From NCBI GenBank assembly GCA_019236975.1, contig JAFAHZ010000099.1:1-57614 (forward strand): DNA of 57,614 nucleotides, given 5' to 3'. Positions 24,333-32,950 of this stretch are shown one piece after another. The notes below the pieces were generated by a model that worked only from the letters and a program-made list of their open reading frames with translations, did not search any database and had not been told where the DNA came from. Positions within the stretch are counted from its first letter, which is position 1, and every line of letters begins with the position of its first letter. Origin of the DNA: Vulcanimicrobiota bacterium (lineage in GTDB: Bacteria; Vulcanimicrobiota; Vulcanimicrobiia; Vulcanimicrobiales; Vulcanimicrobiaceae). Position numbers and translations under genes: made by a program.

Positions 24333-25036
24333 GGTTTGGTTCCGTAGTGGATGGCGATGGAGCCGCCCACGAGCGGCAGGTAACCCGGCGCGTCGAAGCC
24401 AGCGCGCGCGAAGCGCTCTTTCAGCTCGCGCGCGTTGGGATGATGCGTGAGCGAGTTGGGAAGGTACGTGTAGGCCTCACGCGAGCCTCCTACCAGGCCC
24501 CCGATCAGCGGCACGACGCCGTAGAAGTAGGCGTCGAAACAGCGCTTCCACAGGCGGTTAGGCGCTTTGCTCACGTCGAGATTCACGAAACGCGCGCCGG
24601 GCCGCAGCACGCGCAGCGTCTCGCGCAGCACGGCATCGACGTCGACCACGTTGCGCAGCGAAAATCCCATGGTCGCCCCGTCGAACGCGCTGTCGGCAAA
24701 CGGAAGCTCCATGACGTCGGCTTCCACGAACGATGCCCGGACGCGCGAAGAAGCGCGTTCGCGCGCGCGCGCCAGCATCGGCTCGCAGAAATCCGCGCCG
24801 GTGACGTTGAGGGTCGGATCGACGCGCAGCAAATGAAACACGAGATCGCCGGTACCGCAGCAGAGATCGAGAATCGTGCCCCCACGCGGCGGTGCGAGAA
24901 TGGCGATCGCTTTCTTACGCCACACTTCGTCGAGACCGGCAGTGAGCAGGCGGTTCGCCAGATCGTAGCGCGGCGCGATTCGCCCGAACATCTCGCGGAC
25001 GAACGCTCCCTTTCCGCCAGCCGTTGCCATGGTCAT
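24329..25036 (-). CDS. menG: demethylmenaquinone methyltransferase
   Basis: Protein of 235 aa of the UbiE/MenG family. The SAM motif is ILDLCCGTGDL, preceded by APRYDLANRLLTAGLDEVWRK. The family's GFSLRNV and SLTHHPNARELKE motifs are intact. It adds the methyl group to demethylmenaquinone. No ubiquinone-specific gene is nearby, which favours menaquinone. Two ATGs, 25036 and 25030, are possible starts. It is first in the operon menG, polyprenyl synthase, tatA, tatC, resB, ccsA. Confidence 0.93.
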   Translation of the reverse strand: MTMATAGGKGAFVREMFGRIAPRYDLANRLLTAGLDEVWRKKAIAILAPPRGGTILDLCCGTGDLVFHLLRVDPTLNVTGADFCEPMLARARERASSRVRASFVEADVMELPFADSAFDGATMGFSLRNVVDVDAVLRETLRVLRPGARFVNLDVSKAPNRLWKRCFDAYFYGVVPLIGGLVGGSREAYTYLPNSLTHHPNARELKERFARAGFDAPGYLPLVGGSIAIHYGTKP

Positions 25037-25088
25037 CGGTGTTGCCTTCGACCCTTGCTGCGGGCGATCTTTGTGGGATTGCGCCGCG

Positions 25089-25877
25089 ATGCTTCAGCTG
25101 AGTTCGCTTTCCGCGCTGTTCGGCGCGCTGCGGTGCGGCCGCACGGTCGAAGCGCAGGCGTACACGCTCAGCCGGAAGGTCCTGCAAGCGCTCGAAGCGG
25201 CTGCGCGACGCGGGGCCAGCGTTGCGGTTCGTCTGGAAGCCGACCCCGTGTCCGATCGCAAGGGCGCCCTCGCGAAGTACAATCGCCGGCTCGTCGGCGA
25301 GATGCGCGCCGCGGGCGTCGACGCCGCGCTCGAGTCGCACGTTCACGCAAAATCGATCGACGTCGACGGCACGCGCTACCTCGACGAAAAAAACTTCGCC
25401 GGCGATAGCGACTTGGTGTTGGCCGACGACGACCCGGCCGATCCGGCGGTTGCGACGCGCAAGAGCGACGCGCTCGCCGCCGAGACGGCACTGCTGAGAT
25501 CCGCGCGTGCGCCGGACGACGTGATCGTGGAAAGCGAAACGTTCGGCGCGACGAGCGTTTCGCGCGCGCTGCGCGAACTGGCGGCGGCGGGCGTCGCCGC
25601 GCGGCTGATAATCGCCGGCCGTTCGCTAAAAGAAAACGCGAACGAGCGCGAGGAACTTGCGAGTCTCGCGGCTGCGGGCGTTCGAATCCGCAGATGTAAC
25701 GACAGCTCCAAGCTCGCCGTTGCGGGCAACGCCGCATGGGCCGGCTCTGCGAACGCCACGTCCGCATGGGGACGGTACGACATGACCGATTGGGGCGCGC
25801 GCACCGGCGACGCGGCCATCGTCGGGGCCGTGCGCGACCGGTTGGAAAAATTGTGGGCGCACGCCCGCCCGTTGTGA
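25089..25877 (+). CDS. phospholipase D-like domain protein with one intact HKD motif
   Basis: Protein of 262 aa. An intact HxKx4D motif, H86-A-K88 with D93, is followed by DEKNFAG. A second copy near residue 210 keeps the lysine (DSSKLAVAG) and the GSAN turn, but the histidine is Ser and the aspartate is Gly. So the fold is the two-lobed PLD type with one degenerate half. It might act as a dimer, or be a nuclease-like or binding protein. Start ATG 25089 is chosen because it begins the folded part; the frame is open up to 25029. No signal peptide. Confidence 0.6.
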   Translation: MLQLSSLSALFGALRCGRTVEAQAYTLSRKVLQALEAAARRGASVAVRLEADPVSDRKGALAKYNRRLVGEMRAAGVDAALESHVHAKSIDVDGTRYLDEKNFAGDSDLVLADDDPADPAVATRKSDALAAETALLRSARAPDDVIVESETFGATSVSRALRELAAAGVAARLIIAGRSLKENANEREELASLAAAGVRIRRCNDSSKLAVAGNAAWAGSANATSAWGRYDMTDWGARTGDAAIVGAVRDRLEKLWAHARPL

Positions 25878-25888
25878 CCGATTTGCAG

Positions 25889-25894
25889 TATGAT
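25889..25894 (+). promoter_or_regulatory. -10 element of a likely leaderless promoter
   Basis: TATGAT lies exactly six bases before the ATG at 25901. Transcription normally starts about seven bases after a -10 box, so the message would begin at or next to the start codon. No convincing -35 was seen at the proper distance. Confidence 0.4.
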
Positions 25895-25900
25895 GGCGGC

Positions 25901-27145
25901 ATGAAGTACGCTCCAATGCTCGCGCTGGTTTTGGCTGCGTCTTGCGCTCGCGGCAGCGCCGTCGCCCCGCTTCCCCAAACCGCATGGGCATCGATCGCTC
26001 GCGCCCACGATACCTGTACGGTGAAGGAGCAAACGCTTCCAAATCTCGGGACCGCTTGGGACCTCGTCCGTATATCGAACGCCGCCGACTACTCGAGTTC
26101 GTCGTCCTCGTCTTCTTCGTCGTACGAGGCGTGGGCGTACGCCGTTGGAGAGTACGACAGCTCCCGCTACGCGCTGGTGCTGAACTGGGACGGTGCGGAC
26201 TGGAAGCAGTCGCCGGCAGTCAATCCCAGTCCGAAAATCAACGCGTTTTTCGGCGTCGACGTCGTTTCGAAGAACGACGTTTGGGCAGTAGGCCAGTATT
26301 TGACGAGTTCGAACGTCCTCGTGCCGCTCATCGAACACTTTGACGGTCACCACTGGGGGATTTCTCCGAATCCATCGGTGCTTCCGTACGGCGGCTACTT
26401 GAGCGGCGTGAACGCGTTCAAGGCTAACGACGTCTGGGCCGACGGAGCGTTGGTCACGAGTTCCAAGGGCACGTTCGTACCGCTCGTCGAGCATTGGGAC
26501 GGCAACAAATGGATCAAAATCGACGACGTCTTTCATCCGAAGCCGCATCACGACTACCTTTTGACGGGAGCTCCTATCCTGGATTCGGGGCTCAAAGATC
26601 TGCAGATCGCGCCCATTATTTTCGACGTCAAGAAGGAGCAGCTCGCCGGTCTCGTGTTTCGGCCGAGCGAGACGTCGCTATGGACCATCCACCAAATGGT
26701 GCTGCCGAAAGGCGCGATCAACACGAACGTCAACGGCATCTCGCCTTGGGGCGGGACCATCATTACCGTTGGAAGCTACGGCGTTTTGGGACAGTCGCTT
26801 CCGCAGCCGATGGCGCAAATTTGGAACGGCACGTCGTTCGACGTTCAGACGCTGCCGAAAGTGGGAGTCGCCGCGTCGCTGGCAGGGGTCGCGTACGGCA
26901 AGGCGCACGCGTTTGCATACGGCTCGTATTACCCGAAGTTCACGTCGGTGGCCGAGTACGCGCTAGGGCTTGCCTACGACGGCAAAGAGTGGTCCAATAT
27001 TACGTTTCCGAAGATTTCCGGCGCGTTCGCATCGGCCGTGCCGCTCCCCGGAAAGAGCGGCTTCTGGGTCGCCGGCAACCGGTTCGATATCAAAACCAGC
27101 ACGAGCGAAGGCTTTATCGACGCGCTCAAGTGTCCGGTGTTCTAG
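25901..27145 (+). CDS. secreted beta-propeller-like protein with polyserine tract
   Basis: Protein of 414 aa. A signal sequence (hydrophobic 5-15, then a weak lipobox before C15) is followed by a low-complexity stretch of ten serines (65-74). The rest is built of repeats of the kind NDVWAVG...VPLIEHFDGHHW: a D-V-W-A turn, a strand, then E-H-x-D-G-x-x-W. At least four or five such units are visible (about 78-115, 120-155, 165-200, 240-275, 295-340). This fits a Kelch-like or galactose-oxidase-like propeller on the cell surface. No catalytic residues recognised. Start ATG 25901. Confidence 0.7.
   Translation: MKYAPMLALVLAASCARGSAVAPLPQTAWASIARAHDTCTVKEQTLPNLGTAWDLVRISNAADYSSSSSSSSSSYEAWAYAVGEYDSSRYALVLNWDGADWKQSPAVNPSPKINAFFGVDVVSKNDVWAVGQYLTSSNVLVPLIEHFDGHHWGISPNPSVLPYGGYLSGVNAFKANDVWADGALVTSSKGTFVPLVEHWDGNKWIKIDDVFHPKPHHDYLLTGAPILDSGLKDLQIAPIIFDVKKEQLAGLVFRPSETSLWTIHQMVLPKGAINTNVNGISPWGGTIITVGSYGVLGQSLPQPMAQIWNGTSFDVQTLPKVGVAASLAGVAYGKAHAFAYGSYYPKFTSVAEYALGLAYDGKEWSNITFPKISGAFASAVPLPGKSGFWVAGNRFDIKTSTSEGFIDALKCPVF
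26093..26122 (+). repeat. ten consecutive serine codons
   Basis: Ten serine codons in a row, mostly TCG with TCC, TCT and one AGT. The codons are mixed, so this is a maintained amino acid tract rather than a pure slipping triplet repeat. Confidence 0.85.
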
Positions 27146-27152
27146 GCGGGCG

Positions 27153-27917
27153 TTAGACGCCGAACAGCGTGTAGGCGTTGCGATCCGTCGTTGCGACGAT
27201 CTCCTCGAATCCGATGGCCAAGACTTCGGCGAGTTTGTCCGCCGTGTGGCGCAGGTAGGCGGGTTCGTTGCGCCGTCCGCGCATCGGCATCGGCGCGAGA
27301 TACGGACAATCGGTTTCGAGCACCACGTTTTCGATGCCGACGGCTCGCACTGCCGCTCGCAGCGCGTCCGCTTTGGAAAACGTCACGACGCCGCCGATTC
27401 CGAGGCGCAGATCGAAGTCGCCGACGAGCGTGCGCGCCTGCTCGGCGTTGCCGGTGAAGCAGTGCACGACGCCGCGCATCTCACCGGGTACGAACTCTTC
27501 GCGCAGGATCGCGACGAAATCGTCGAACGCGTCGCGCTGATGGAAAATAACGGGTAAGCCCCGTTCGCGCGCGAGCCGCAGCTGAGCGCGCAGCACGCGC
27601 GCTTGCGCCTCGCGCGGGCTGTGATCGTAGTAGTAGTCGAGGCCCGTCTCCCCGATGGCGACCACGCACCGCTCGATCAGTAACGGACCGAAATCGGGCG
27701 TCAAGTTCTCGGGCGCATTTTTGGCCTCGTGCGGATGGATGCCGGCCGACGCGCTCAACGAAAAGTGTTTCGCGATCTCGATCGCGCGCCGGCTATCCTC
27801 GAGATCGCAGCCGACGAGAACCATCGCCGTGAGGCCGGCGTCGTACGCGCGCGCGATCGTCTGCTCGCGGTCGCCGTCGTACTGTTTGTCCTGCAGATGG
27901 CAGTGGGTGTCGATCAC
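27153..27917 (-). CDS. tatD: TatD family metal-dependent deoxyribonuclease/hydrolase
   Basis: Protein of 254 aa, TIM-barrel amidohydrolase. Motifs: MIDTHCHL (metal histidines), GIHPHEAK, AIGETGLDYYY, VVHCFTGN and LETDCPYLAPMPMRGRRNEP. TatD enzymes act as 3'-5' exonucleases in DNA repair or turnover and are not part of the Tat translocase. It is the last gene of the run rsmI-metG-GGDEF-tatD, a grouping in which metG/tatD/rsmI neighbours are common in bacteria. Confidence 0.95.
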   Translation of the reverse strand: MIDTHCHLQDKQYDGDREQTIARAYDAGLTAMVLVGCDLEDSRRAIEIAKHFSLSASAGIHPHEAKNAPENLTPDFGPLLIERCVVAIGETGLDYYYDHSPREAQARVLRAQLRLARERGLPVIFHQRDAFDDFVAILREEFVPGEMRGVVHCFTGNAEQARTLVGDFDLRLGIGGVVTFSKADALRAAVRAVGIENVVLETDCPYLAPMPMRGRRNEPAYLRHTADKLAEVLAIGFEEIVATTDRNAYTLFGV

Positions 27918-27937
27918 GTGCCGGCGGCTCTAAAAAT

Positions 27938-29614
27938 TTAAGCCGATTCCGCGACGCCTTCGATGATGCGATTGCGTCCGGCGCGCTTGGCTTCGTAAAG
28001 TGCGGCATCGGCGCGCGCGACCAGCGTCTCGGCCGTGTCGCCGATGGTCGCCGCTGCGACGCCTAAGCTCGCCGTGACCGGGTCGCCGGTGGCGTGGCGC
28101 AGCCCGCTGAGTGAAATCGACAGCCGCAACCGTTCGCCGACCATCATCGCCGAATCCGACGTCGCTCCGGGCATCACGACGAGAAACTCTTCGCCGCCGA
28201 TTCGGCCGACGGCGTCGCCCGCGCGCACGGAGTCGAGCGCGATTTCCGAAACGCGCCGCAGCACCTGATCGCCGGCGGCGTGCCCGAGCTCGTCGTTGAT
28301 ACGCTTGAAGTGATCGAGATCGAACAGCAGGATCGCGCCGTTGCGAACGACGTCGCCGAGCATCGCACGGAGCCGATCGAAGATGGCCGCACGATTTTTC
28401 AGGCCGGTGAGCGCGTCCGTCGTTGCGGCGCTCTGCTGCGCGGCGATCGAACGGATGTCCCGCAGCAGCGGCGCGATCTCGCGCGCGGCGGCGACGTACT
28501 GCTTCTGCGCGTTGTCGGGAACGGGTGCGCCTTTGCGCCGAACCAGCAGCGCCCCGAGCAAATCCTCGTCGTCGCTGAGCCGGATTCCGAACGCGTGCAT
28601 CGATGCGTAATCGCCTTGCAGCACGACGCTGGGCATTCCGGCGAACTTCAACCGCGATAGCGTTCGGCGGCGCAGCTCGACGTCGGCCGTCGTAGGCTGC
28701 TGCCCGAGCGATGCGACGACCTTCCAATCGTCGACCGCCGGGCTGCTCGCCGTGATGATGGAGATCGTCTCGTCGATGAGCGTTCCGTGAATCGACGACA
28801 GAATAGCGTTGATCTGCGGCAGCGGATCGCGCGCGCCGAGCATCGCCTGCACGGCGTCGCGCACGAGTCGCAAGCGGTGCAGCTCGACCGCTTGATCGTC
28901 GATGCGCCGCAGCAACAGCGAATACGCGACCACCGGCAGCCACAAGCTGATGATCGCCGCCGGAACGCCGCTCGGCGCGAGGCGCGCGATCACGTAACTC
29001 CAAAATACGGTAACGAAGACGCCGGACCACAAGCGCTTGTCACGGCCCAGGCGCTGCATCGCGACGCCCAGCGAAAGACTGGTATGGAGTGCGACGAACG
29101 GGAGCGAGCAAACGAAGACGATACAGAGCGCGGCCGCCGTTCCCAGGATCATGAACCAGATCGCGCCGCCCACCGTGGGAGCCAGCGCCAAAGCGAGGAG
29201 GTCGGGACGCAGCGGCGCCAGCAGCAAGACGAGCAGTGCGCGTACCGCGCCGTGACGCAGTAAATCGAGCCGCCCGGGTCCGGTGCGGAGTGCGGCAGCC
29301 AGCGTAAACCCCCCGAGTGCTGCAATGGCGGCCGACTCCGGACTCATGAGGGCAAAAAGCGGAATTTCCACAGGCGCGTCTTGGAACAGCGCTTCGGCCG
29401 AGAAATCTCCCCGCCGAATACGCAGACCGCGCACCGGCAAGCCGTTGATGGCAATCAGCGTAATCACGAGGGCGCCCACGATGGAGAGTAACGCCGCCGG
29501 CCAGCTCACTCGCTGGCGCGAAACAAGCGGTAAGGCGACGACCAGCAGCGCGGCCACCACGAAAACCGCGATGCTGGCGAAGGCGTGGAGCCGCTGACGT
29601 CGTTCGAGCGTCAT
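27938..29614 (-). CDS. membrane-bound diguanylate cyclase (GGDEF)
   Basis: Protein of 558 aa. Residues 1-240 hold about seven or eight membrane helices resembling a 7TM sensory module. Residues about 250-390 form a GAF-like cytosolic linker. The C-terminus is a GGDEF domain with active site G473-G-E-E-F477 and the metal aspartate in FDLDHFK. The inhibitory I-site R464-A-G-D467 sits five residues before it, so product feedback is expected. It makes cyclic di-GMP from GTP. ATG 29614 overlaps the metG stop (ATGA), so it is cotranscribed with housekeeping genes. Confidence 0.92.
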   Translation of the reverse strand: MTLERRQRLHAFASIAVFVVAALLVVALPLVSRQRVSWPAALLSIVGALVITLIAINGLPVRGLRIRRGDFSAEALFQDAPVEIPLFALMSPESAAIAALGGFTLAAALRTGPGRLDLLRHGAVRALLVLLLAPLRPDLLALALAPTVGGAIWFMILGTAAALCIVFVCSLPFVALHTSLSLGVAMQRLGRDKRLWSGVFVTVFWSYVIARLAPSGVPAAIISLWLPVVAYSLLLRRIDDQAVELHRLRLVRDAVQAMLGARDPLPQINAILSSIHGTLIDETISIITASSPAVDDWKVVASLGQQPTTADVELRRRTLSRLKFAGMPSVVLQGDYASMHAFGIRLSDDEDLLGALLVRRKGAPVPDNAQKQYVAAAREIAPLLRDIRSIAAQQSAATTDALTGLKNRAAIFDRLRAMLGDVVRNGAILLFDLDHFKRINDELGHAAGDQVLRRVSEIALDSVRAGDAVGRIGGEEFLVVMPGATSDSAMMVGERLRLSISLSGLRHATGDPVTASLGVAAATIGDTAETLVARADAALYEAKRAGRNRIIEGVAESA

Positions 29615-31164
29615 GCCGACACGAGGTCGATTCGCGGGAAGAGCGCGTCGCCCGGAACGACGGCGGTGCCCGGAGGCAGCGACCCGTCGTCCCCCCAGGC
29701 AGCTAACGATTGCCGCCAATCGCCCTCGATTCGGCCGCGCGCACCGAGCTGCCGCCACATTTCGGCGGCGCGTTCGGGCATGAACGGGTGAAGCAGAATC
29801 GCCAGCCAGCGCAGGCCCTGGCAGAGATCGTACAGCAGTGCCGCCAGTTCGTGCTGCCGCCCTTCCTTATGTAGATTCCACGGCTTGCGCTCGTCGATGG
29901 CCCGGTTCAAAGCGGTGACGAGCTCCCAGATGGCCTCGAGCGCCTCGCGGAACTGCAGCTGCGTGACGAGCCCGGCAACGCGCTCGCCGAGATGCGTCGA
30001 AGGATCGGCGAACCTCATAGAGAGGGACGTTCGCTCTCCCGGCTCCGGAACGATGCCGGAGTGGTATTTTTGAACCATGGTCAACGTTCGCCTGAGCAGG
30101 TTGCCCAAATCGTTGCCGAGGTCGTTATTGTGACGTTGTGCGATTTTTTCTTCCGAATACGAGAAGTCGCTGCCGAACGGCGCTTCCCGCAGCAAGAAAT
30201 AGCGCATCGAGTCGGCGCCGAAGCGTTCGGCCAATGCAAACGGATCGACGGCGTTGCCGAGGCTCTTGCCGATCTTTTGACCTTCGACCGTGATCCAACC
30301 GTGCGCGAAGACGAGTTCCGGCGCCGCTTCGCCGATCGACCATAACAGCGACGGCCAAATCAGCGTGTGAAAGCGCGCGATTTCCTTGCCGATGAGCTGC
30401 ACCGAAGCCGGCCAGAACGTGCGAAAGCGTTCGCCGTCGGGCCATCCCAATGCGGTAACGTAGTTGAGCAGCGCGTCGAACCACACGTAGATGACGCCGC
30501 GCCCCGAGCCGGCCGAAGGACCTGGTATCGGAATCCCCCATTCGAGATTGGTGCGCGAGATCGACAGATCTTCGAGGCCTTCTTCGAGGATCGCCATCAT
30601 CTCGTTGTAAACGCTGCGGGGGCGCACCCACTGTGGATTGGCGCGATAGTGCGCGAGCAGACGATCGCGATACTTCGAAAGGCGGAAAAACCAATCTTCT
30701 TCCGAGATCCATTGCACTTCGCGACCGCACGTCGGGCAGCGTCCCTCGGCGAGTTTCGATTCGAGCCAGAACGTCTCGTCCGAAACGCAGTACCAGCCCT
30801 CGTACGTCCCCAGATACACGTCGCCGTTTTGGCGCATCCGCTCGAAGATCGCCTGTACCGCGGTTTCGTGACGCGCCTGCGTCGTGCGAATGAAATCGTC
30901 GTACTCGACGTGGTAGGCCGCGAACAACGCCTGCCAGCGCGGCACGAGCTCGTCGGTCCACTCTTGCGGCGTCTTTCCGTGCTCGGCCGCCGCGTTCGCA
31001 ACTTTTTGGCCGTGTTCGTCGGTACCGGTCAGCATAAACGCCGGTCCGCGCGTGCGCGCGCTGCGCGCGAGCACGTCGGCAACCACGGTGGTGTAGGCGT
31101 GACCGATATGCGGATTGCCGCTGATGTAATAGATCGGCGTCGTGACGTAGTACGGGCGGGTCAT
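29611..31164 (-). CDS. metG: methionyl-tRNA synthetase
   Basis: Protein of 517 aa, class I synthetase. HIGH motif at 19-22 (GNPHIGHAYT), KMSKS variant K297-I-G-K-S301, and a zinc knuckle C143-P-T-C146 plus C126. The anticodon-binding helical domain occupies about 370-517. There is no C-terminal EMAP/Arc1-like tRNA-binding extension. It charges initiator and elongator tRNA-Met. It overlaps rsmI and the GGDEF gene by 4 nt each. Confidence 0.96.
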   Translation of the reverse strand: MTRPYYVTTPIYYISGNPHIGHAYTTVVADVLARSARTRGPAFMLTGTDEHGQKVANAAAEHGKTPQEWTDELVPRWQALFAAYHVEYDDFIRTTQARHETAVQAIFERMRQNGDVYLGTYEGWYCVSDETFWLESKLAEGRCPTCGREVQWISEEDWFFRLSKYRDRLLAHYRANPQWVRPRSVYNEMMAILEEGLEDLSISRTNLEWGIPIPGPSAGSGRGVIYVWFDALLNYVTALGWPDGERFRTFWPASVQLIGKEIARFHTLIWPSLLWSIGEAAPELVFAHGWITVEGQKIGKSLGNAVDPFALAERFGADSMRYFLLREAPFGSDFSYSEEKIAQRHNNDLGNDLGNLLRRTLTMVQKYHSGIVPEPGERTSLSMRFADPSTHLGERVAGLVTQLQFREALEAIWELVTALNRAIDERKPWNLHKEGRQHELAALLYDLCQGLRWLAILLHPFMPERAAEMWRQLGARGRIEGDWRQSLAAWGDDGSLPPGTAVVPGDALFPRIDLVSA

Positions 31165-32030
31165 CGTTCCGCGAGAGGTTCGGGGGACGGTGCGCCCTCG
31201 CCCTTGGCGTCCCTGGCTCGTTTGAGCGCGCCGGCGCGAGCGTAGAGCTCGTTACGGTCACCTCGGCCTTCCTTAGCAAGCGTCTTGGCGACGTCGGCAA
31301 CGCGAAGGCCGCGCGCGAGCAGCGCCCCGATGTCGGCGTCGCTCGCGGCGTCCGGCTCCGGTTGCAGCGCGAGCGGTGCGATCGCGAAGGCGATCTCTCC
31401 TTTTACCGAGGGTCCGAGTGCGGCGCCGACCGATTGCGGCGTTCCGGCGAGCTGCTGTTCGTGCAGCTTGGTATATTCGCGAACCAAGAAGACTGCGGCT
31501 TCGGGTGCGACCGCCGTCAGATCGGCGAGCGCGGCACGGATGCGGCGCGGCGACTCGAACCAAACGGTCGTGCGGCCGCCGCGCAGTGCGTCGAGAAATT
31601 GCCGCCGCCGCGCGCCGGACGTTCGCGCGGGAAAACCTTCGAAGCTGAAGCGCCGCAGCGGAAAGCCCGATAACGCCGCCACGCCGAATGCGGCGCTCGG
31701 GCCCGGAAGGACGACGATCTCGATGCCGCCGGCACGTGCCGCCGCCACGAGCTCCGCACCCGGATCCGAGATTCCCGGCATCCCCGCATCGGTCGTTACC
31801 GCGACGCGCTCGGAGCGAGCGCGTTCGAGAATGCGCGCGGTGACGGCGGCCGCGTTCTGCTCGCGATAGCTCCACAGCTCCGGTGCCGGAATATCGAGCG
31901 CGTGCAGCAGCTTACGGGCAACGCGCGTGTCTTCCGCGACGATCAGGGTCGCGCCGCGCAGCGCCTCGAGCGCGCGCAGCGTCACGTCGCCCAAGTTGCC
32001 CAACGGCGTCGGAACGAAGATCAGAGTCAC
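31161..32030 (-). CDS. rsmI: 16S rRNA (cytidine-1402-2'-O)-methyltransferase
   Basis: Protein of 289 aa of the tetrapyrrole-methylase fold. Motifs: VPTPLGNLGDVTLRALE, AEDTRVARKLL, TDAGMPGISDPG, LPGPSAA, and FEGFPART. It methylates the ribose of C1402 in 16S rRNA. GTG 32030 fits the family N-terminus (MTLIFVPTPLGN); a longer start at 32075 would fall in the hairpin just upstream. It is first gene of the operon with metG, GGDEF and tatD. Confidence 0.94.
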   Translation of the reverse strand: MTLIFVPTPLGNLGDVTLRALEALRGATLIVAEDTRVARKLLHALDIPAPELWSYREQNAAAVTARILERARSERVAVTTDAGMPGISDPGAELVAAARAGGIEIVVLPGPSAAFGVAALSGFPLRRFSFEGFPARTSGARRRQFLDALRGGRTTVWFESPRRIRAALADLTAVAPEAAVFLVREYTKLHEQQLAGTPQSVGAALGPSVKGEIAFAIAPLALQPEPDAASDADIGALLARGLRVADVAKTLAKEGRGDRNELYARAGALKRARDAKGEGAPSPEPLAER

Positions 32031-32043
32031 GCGTAAGAATAAG

Positions 32044-32074
32044 CCACGGCGAGAGAGGGAACCTCGCCGTGGCA
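32044..32074. repeat. perfect 11-bp hairpin immediately upstream of rsmI
   Basis: GCCACGGCGAG (32044-32054) and CTCGCCGTGGC (32064-32074) are perfect inverted copies with a 9-nt loop. On the minus strand the hairpin ends 13 nt before the rsmI GTG. It may be an operator, a 5' leader structure, or a terminator for transcription entering from the other side; there is no T tract on either strand. Confidence 0.65.
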
Positions 32075-32215
32075 ACTTATCGCTTTCCTGCGCCTTCGCA
32101 TCGTCTCAGAGTTCGCGCGCGCATACAAGACACCGGCGTCACTTCTTACCGATAATTTACGCTGCGTGGATTGCGCGTTGACGCGTTAACGGTTTTTCGT
32201 TTGCACCGCTGCTGC

Positions 32216-32221
32216 TATAAC
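32216..32221 (+). promoter_or_regulatory. -10 element of a likely leaderless promoter
   Basis: TATAAC ends seven bases before the GTG at 32229, the spacing expected if transcription starts at the start codon. No ribosome site is visible before this GTG. No good -35 at 16-18 nt. Confidence 0.4.
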
Positions 32222-32228
32222 TAAGCGA

Positions 32229-32630
32229 GTGAGCCGCCAATTCGATCGAGGTTCTATTGAGCCTTCGACGGGGGAGCCGTCTTCGCACGCTCGCGTCGCA
32301 ACGCCATACGGCGATATTTCGGCGGCGATTGCGCTGCTCGACGCCGACTGGAAACGGTGGATGGCTACCTACCTCGTCCGCATCGTCAACGGCAGCGAGC
32401 TTCTGCTGCGCGCGACGGTACGCGGCGATCGTTCGGCCGGCGCGACGGTAGGGTCGTTCTGCGTGTACGAGCGTACGATGGCGATTCCAATCCCGCAGAG
32501 CGGTGTCGCCGATGCGATCGACGTCCAGGGTTGCGGCGTCTCGTTCACGGTCGACGTTCCACTGCCCGACCGGGGGCCGGACGGGCGCGAGCGCGGCACC
32601 ACGACCGGCAGCATTCGCACGAATCCCTAA
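32229..32630 (+). CDS. hypothetical protein with a domain resembling the N-terminus of the 467-aa protein downstream
   Basis: Protein of 133 aa, no signal peptide or membrane helix. The central part (about 41-112) looks like a small beta-sandwich with Y48-L-V-R-I-V-N-G-S near its start. This resembles Y50-S-L-A-L-A-N-D-S of the membrane-anchored protein encoded at 32951: shared Y, N, S, L, T and R positions, then a hydrophobic strand. The likeness is weak and by eye. The tail is Arg/Gly/Thr-rich. GTG 32229 is the only good start. Function unknown. Confidence 0.55.
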   Translation: MSRQFDRGSIEPSTGEPSSHARVATPYGDISAAIALLDADWKRWMATYLVRIVNGSELLLRATVRGDRSAGATVGSFCVYERTMAIPIPQSGVADAIDVQGCGVSFTVDVPLPDRGPDGRERGTTTGSIRTNP

Positions 32631-32668
32631 GGGGGCTTGTCCCGGCCCGACCCGAAGCGTAGGGGCCA

Positions 32669-32929
32669 ATGGCGCGAACCATCGACGTCGAGCACGTGCC
32701 GGCGGGAGCAGCGGTCGAGCTGTATATCTCGCCGACCTGTCCCTATTGCGCGCAGGCCATGTCGCATTACGACCGGGCCGGCGTTCGCTATAGCGCGTAC
32801 GACGCGCAGAACGACAGGGTGCTGCGCGAGCGCATGTTTTCTTACACCGGCGGTGACCCTACCGTCCCCGCCATCATCGTCGACGGTCGTTACGTTCAAT
32901 CCGGTTGGGGCAAACCGCCCCGCGGTTGA
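32669..32929 (+). CDS. thioredoxin-fold/glutaredoxin-like protein with CPYC motif
   Basis: Protein of 86 aa. YISPTC24-P-Y-C27 is the glutaredoxin active site. The cis-proline segment TVPAIIVDG follows, and the C-terminus is YVQSGWGKPPRG, a tail seen in UXX-star or thioredoxin-like Grx proteins. It may reduce disulfides in the cytosol. It sits between two uncharacterised genes on the plus strand. Start ATG 32669; 21 nt separate it from the next gene. Confidence 0.75.
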   Translation: MARTIDVEHVPAGAAVELYISPTCPYCAQAMSHYDRAGVRYSAYDAQNDRVLRERMFSYTGGDPTVPAIIVDGRYVQSGWGKPPRG

Positions 32930-32950
32930 ACGGTGCATTGAACGGACGCC

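Noticed and set aside
27153-27917. TatD as part of the Tat export system encoded nearby
   Set aside because: TatD proteins are metal-dependent nucleases; the gene belongs to the rsmI-metG operon, not to tatA/tatC.
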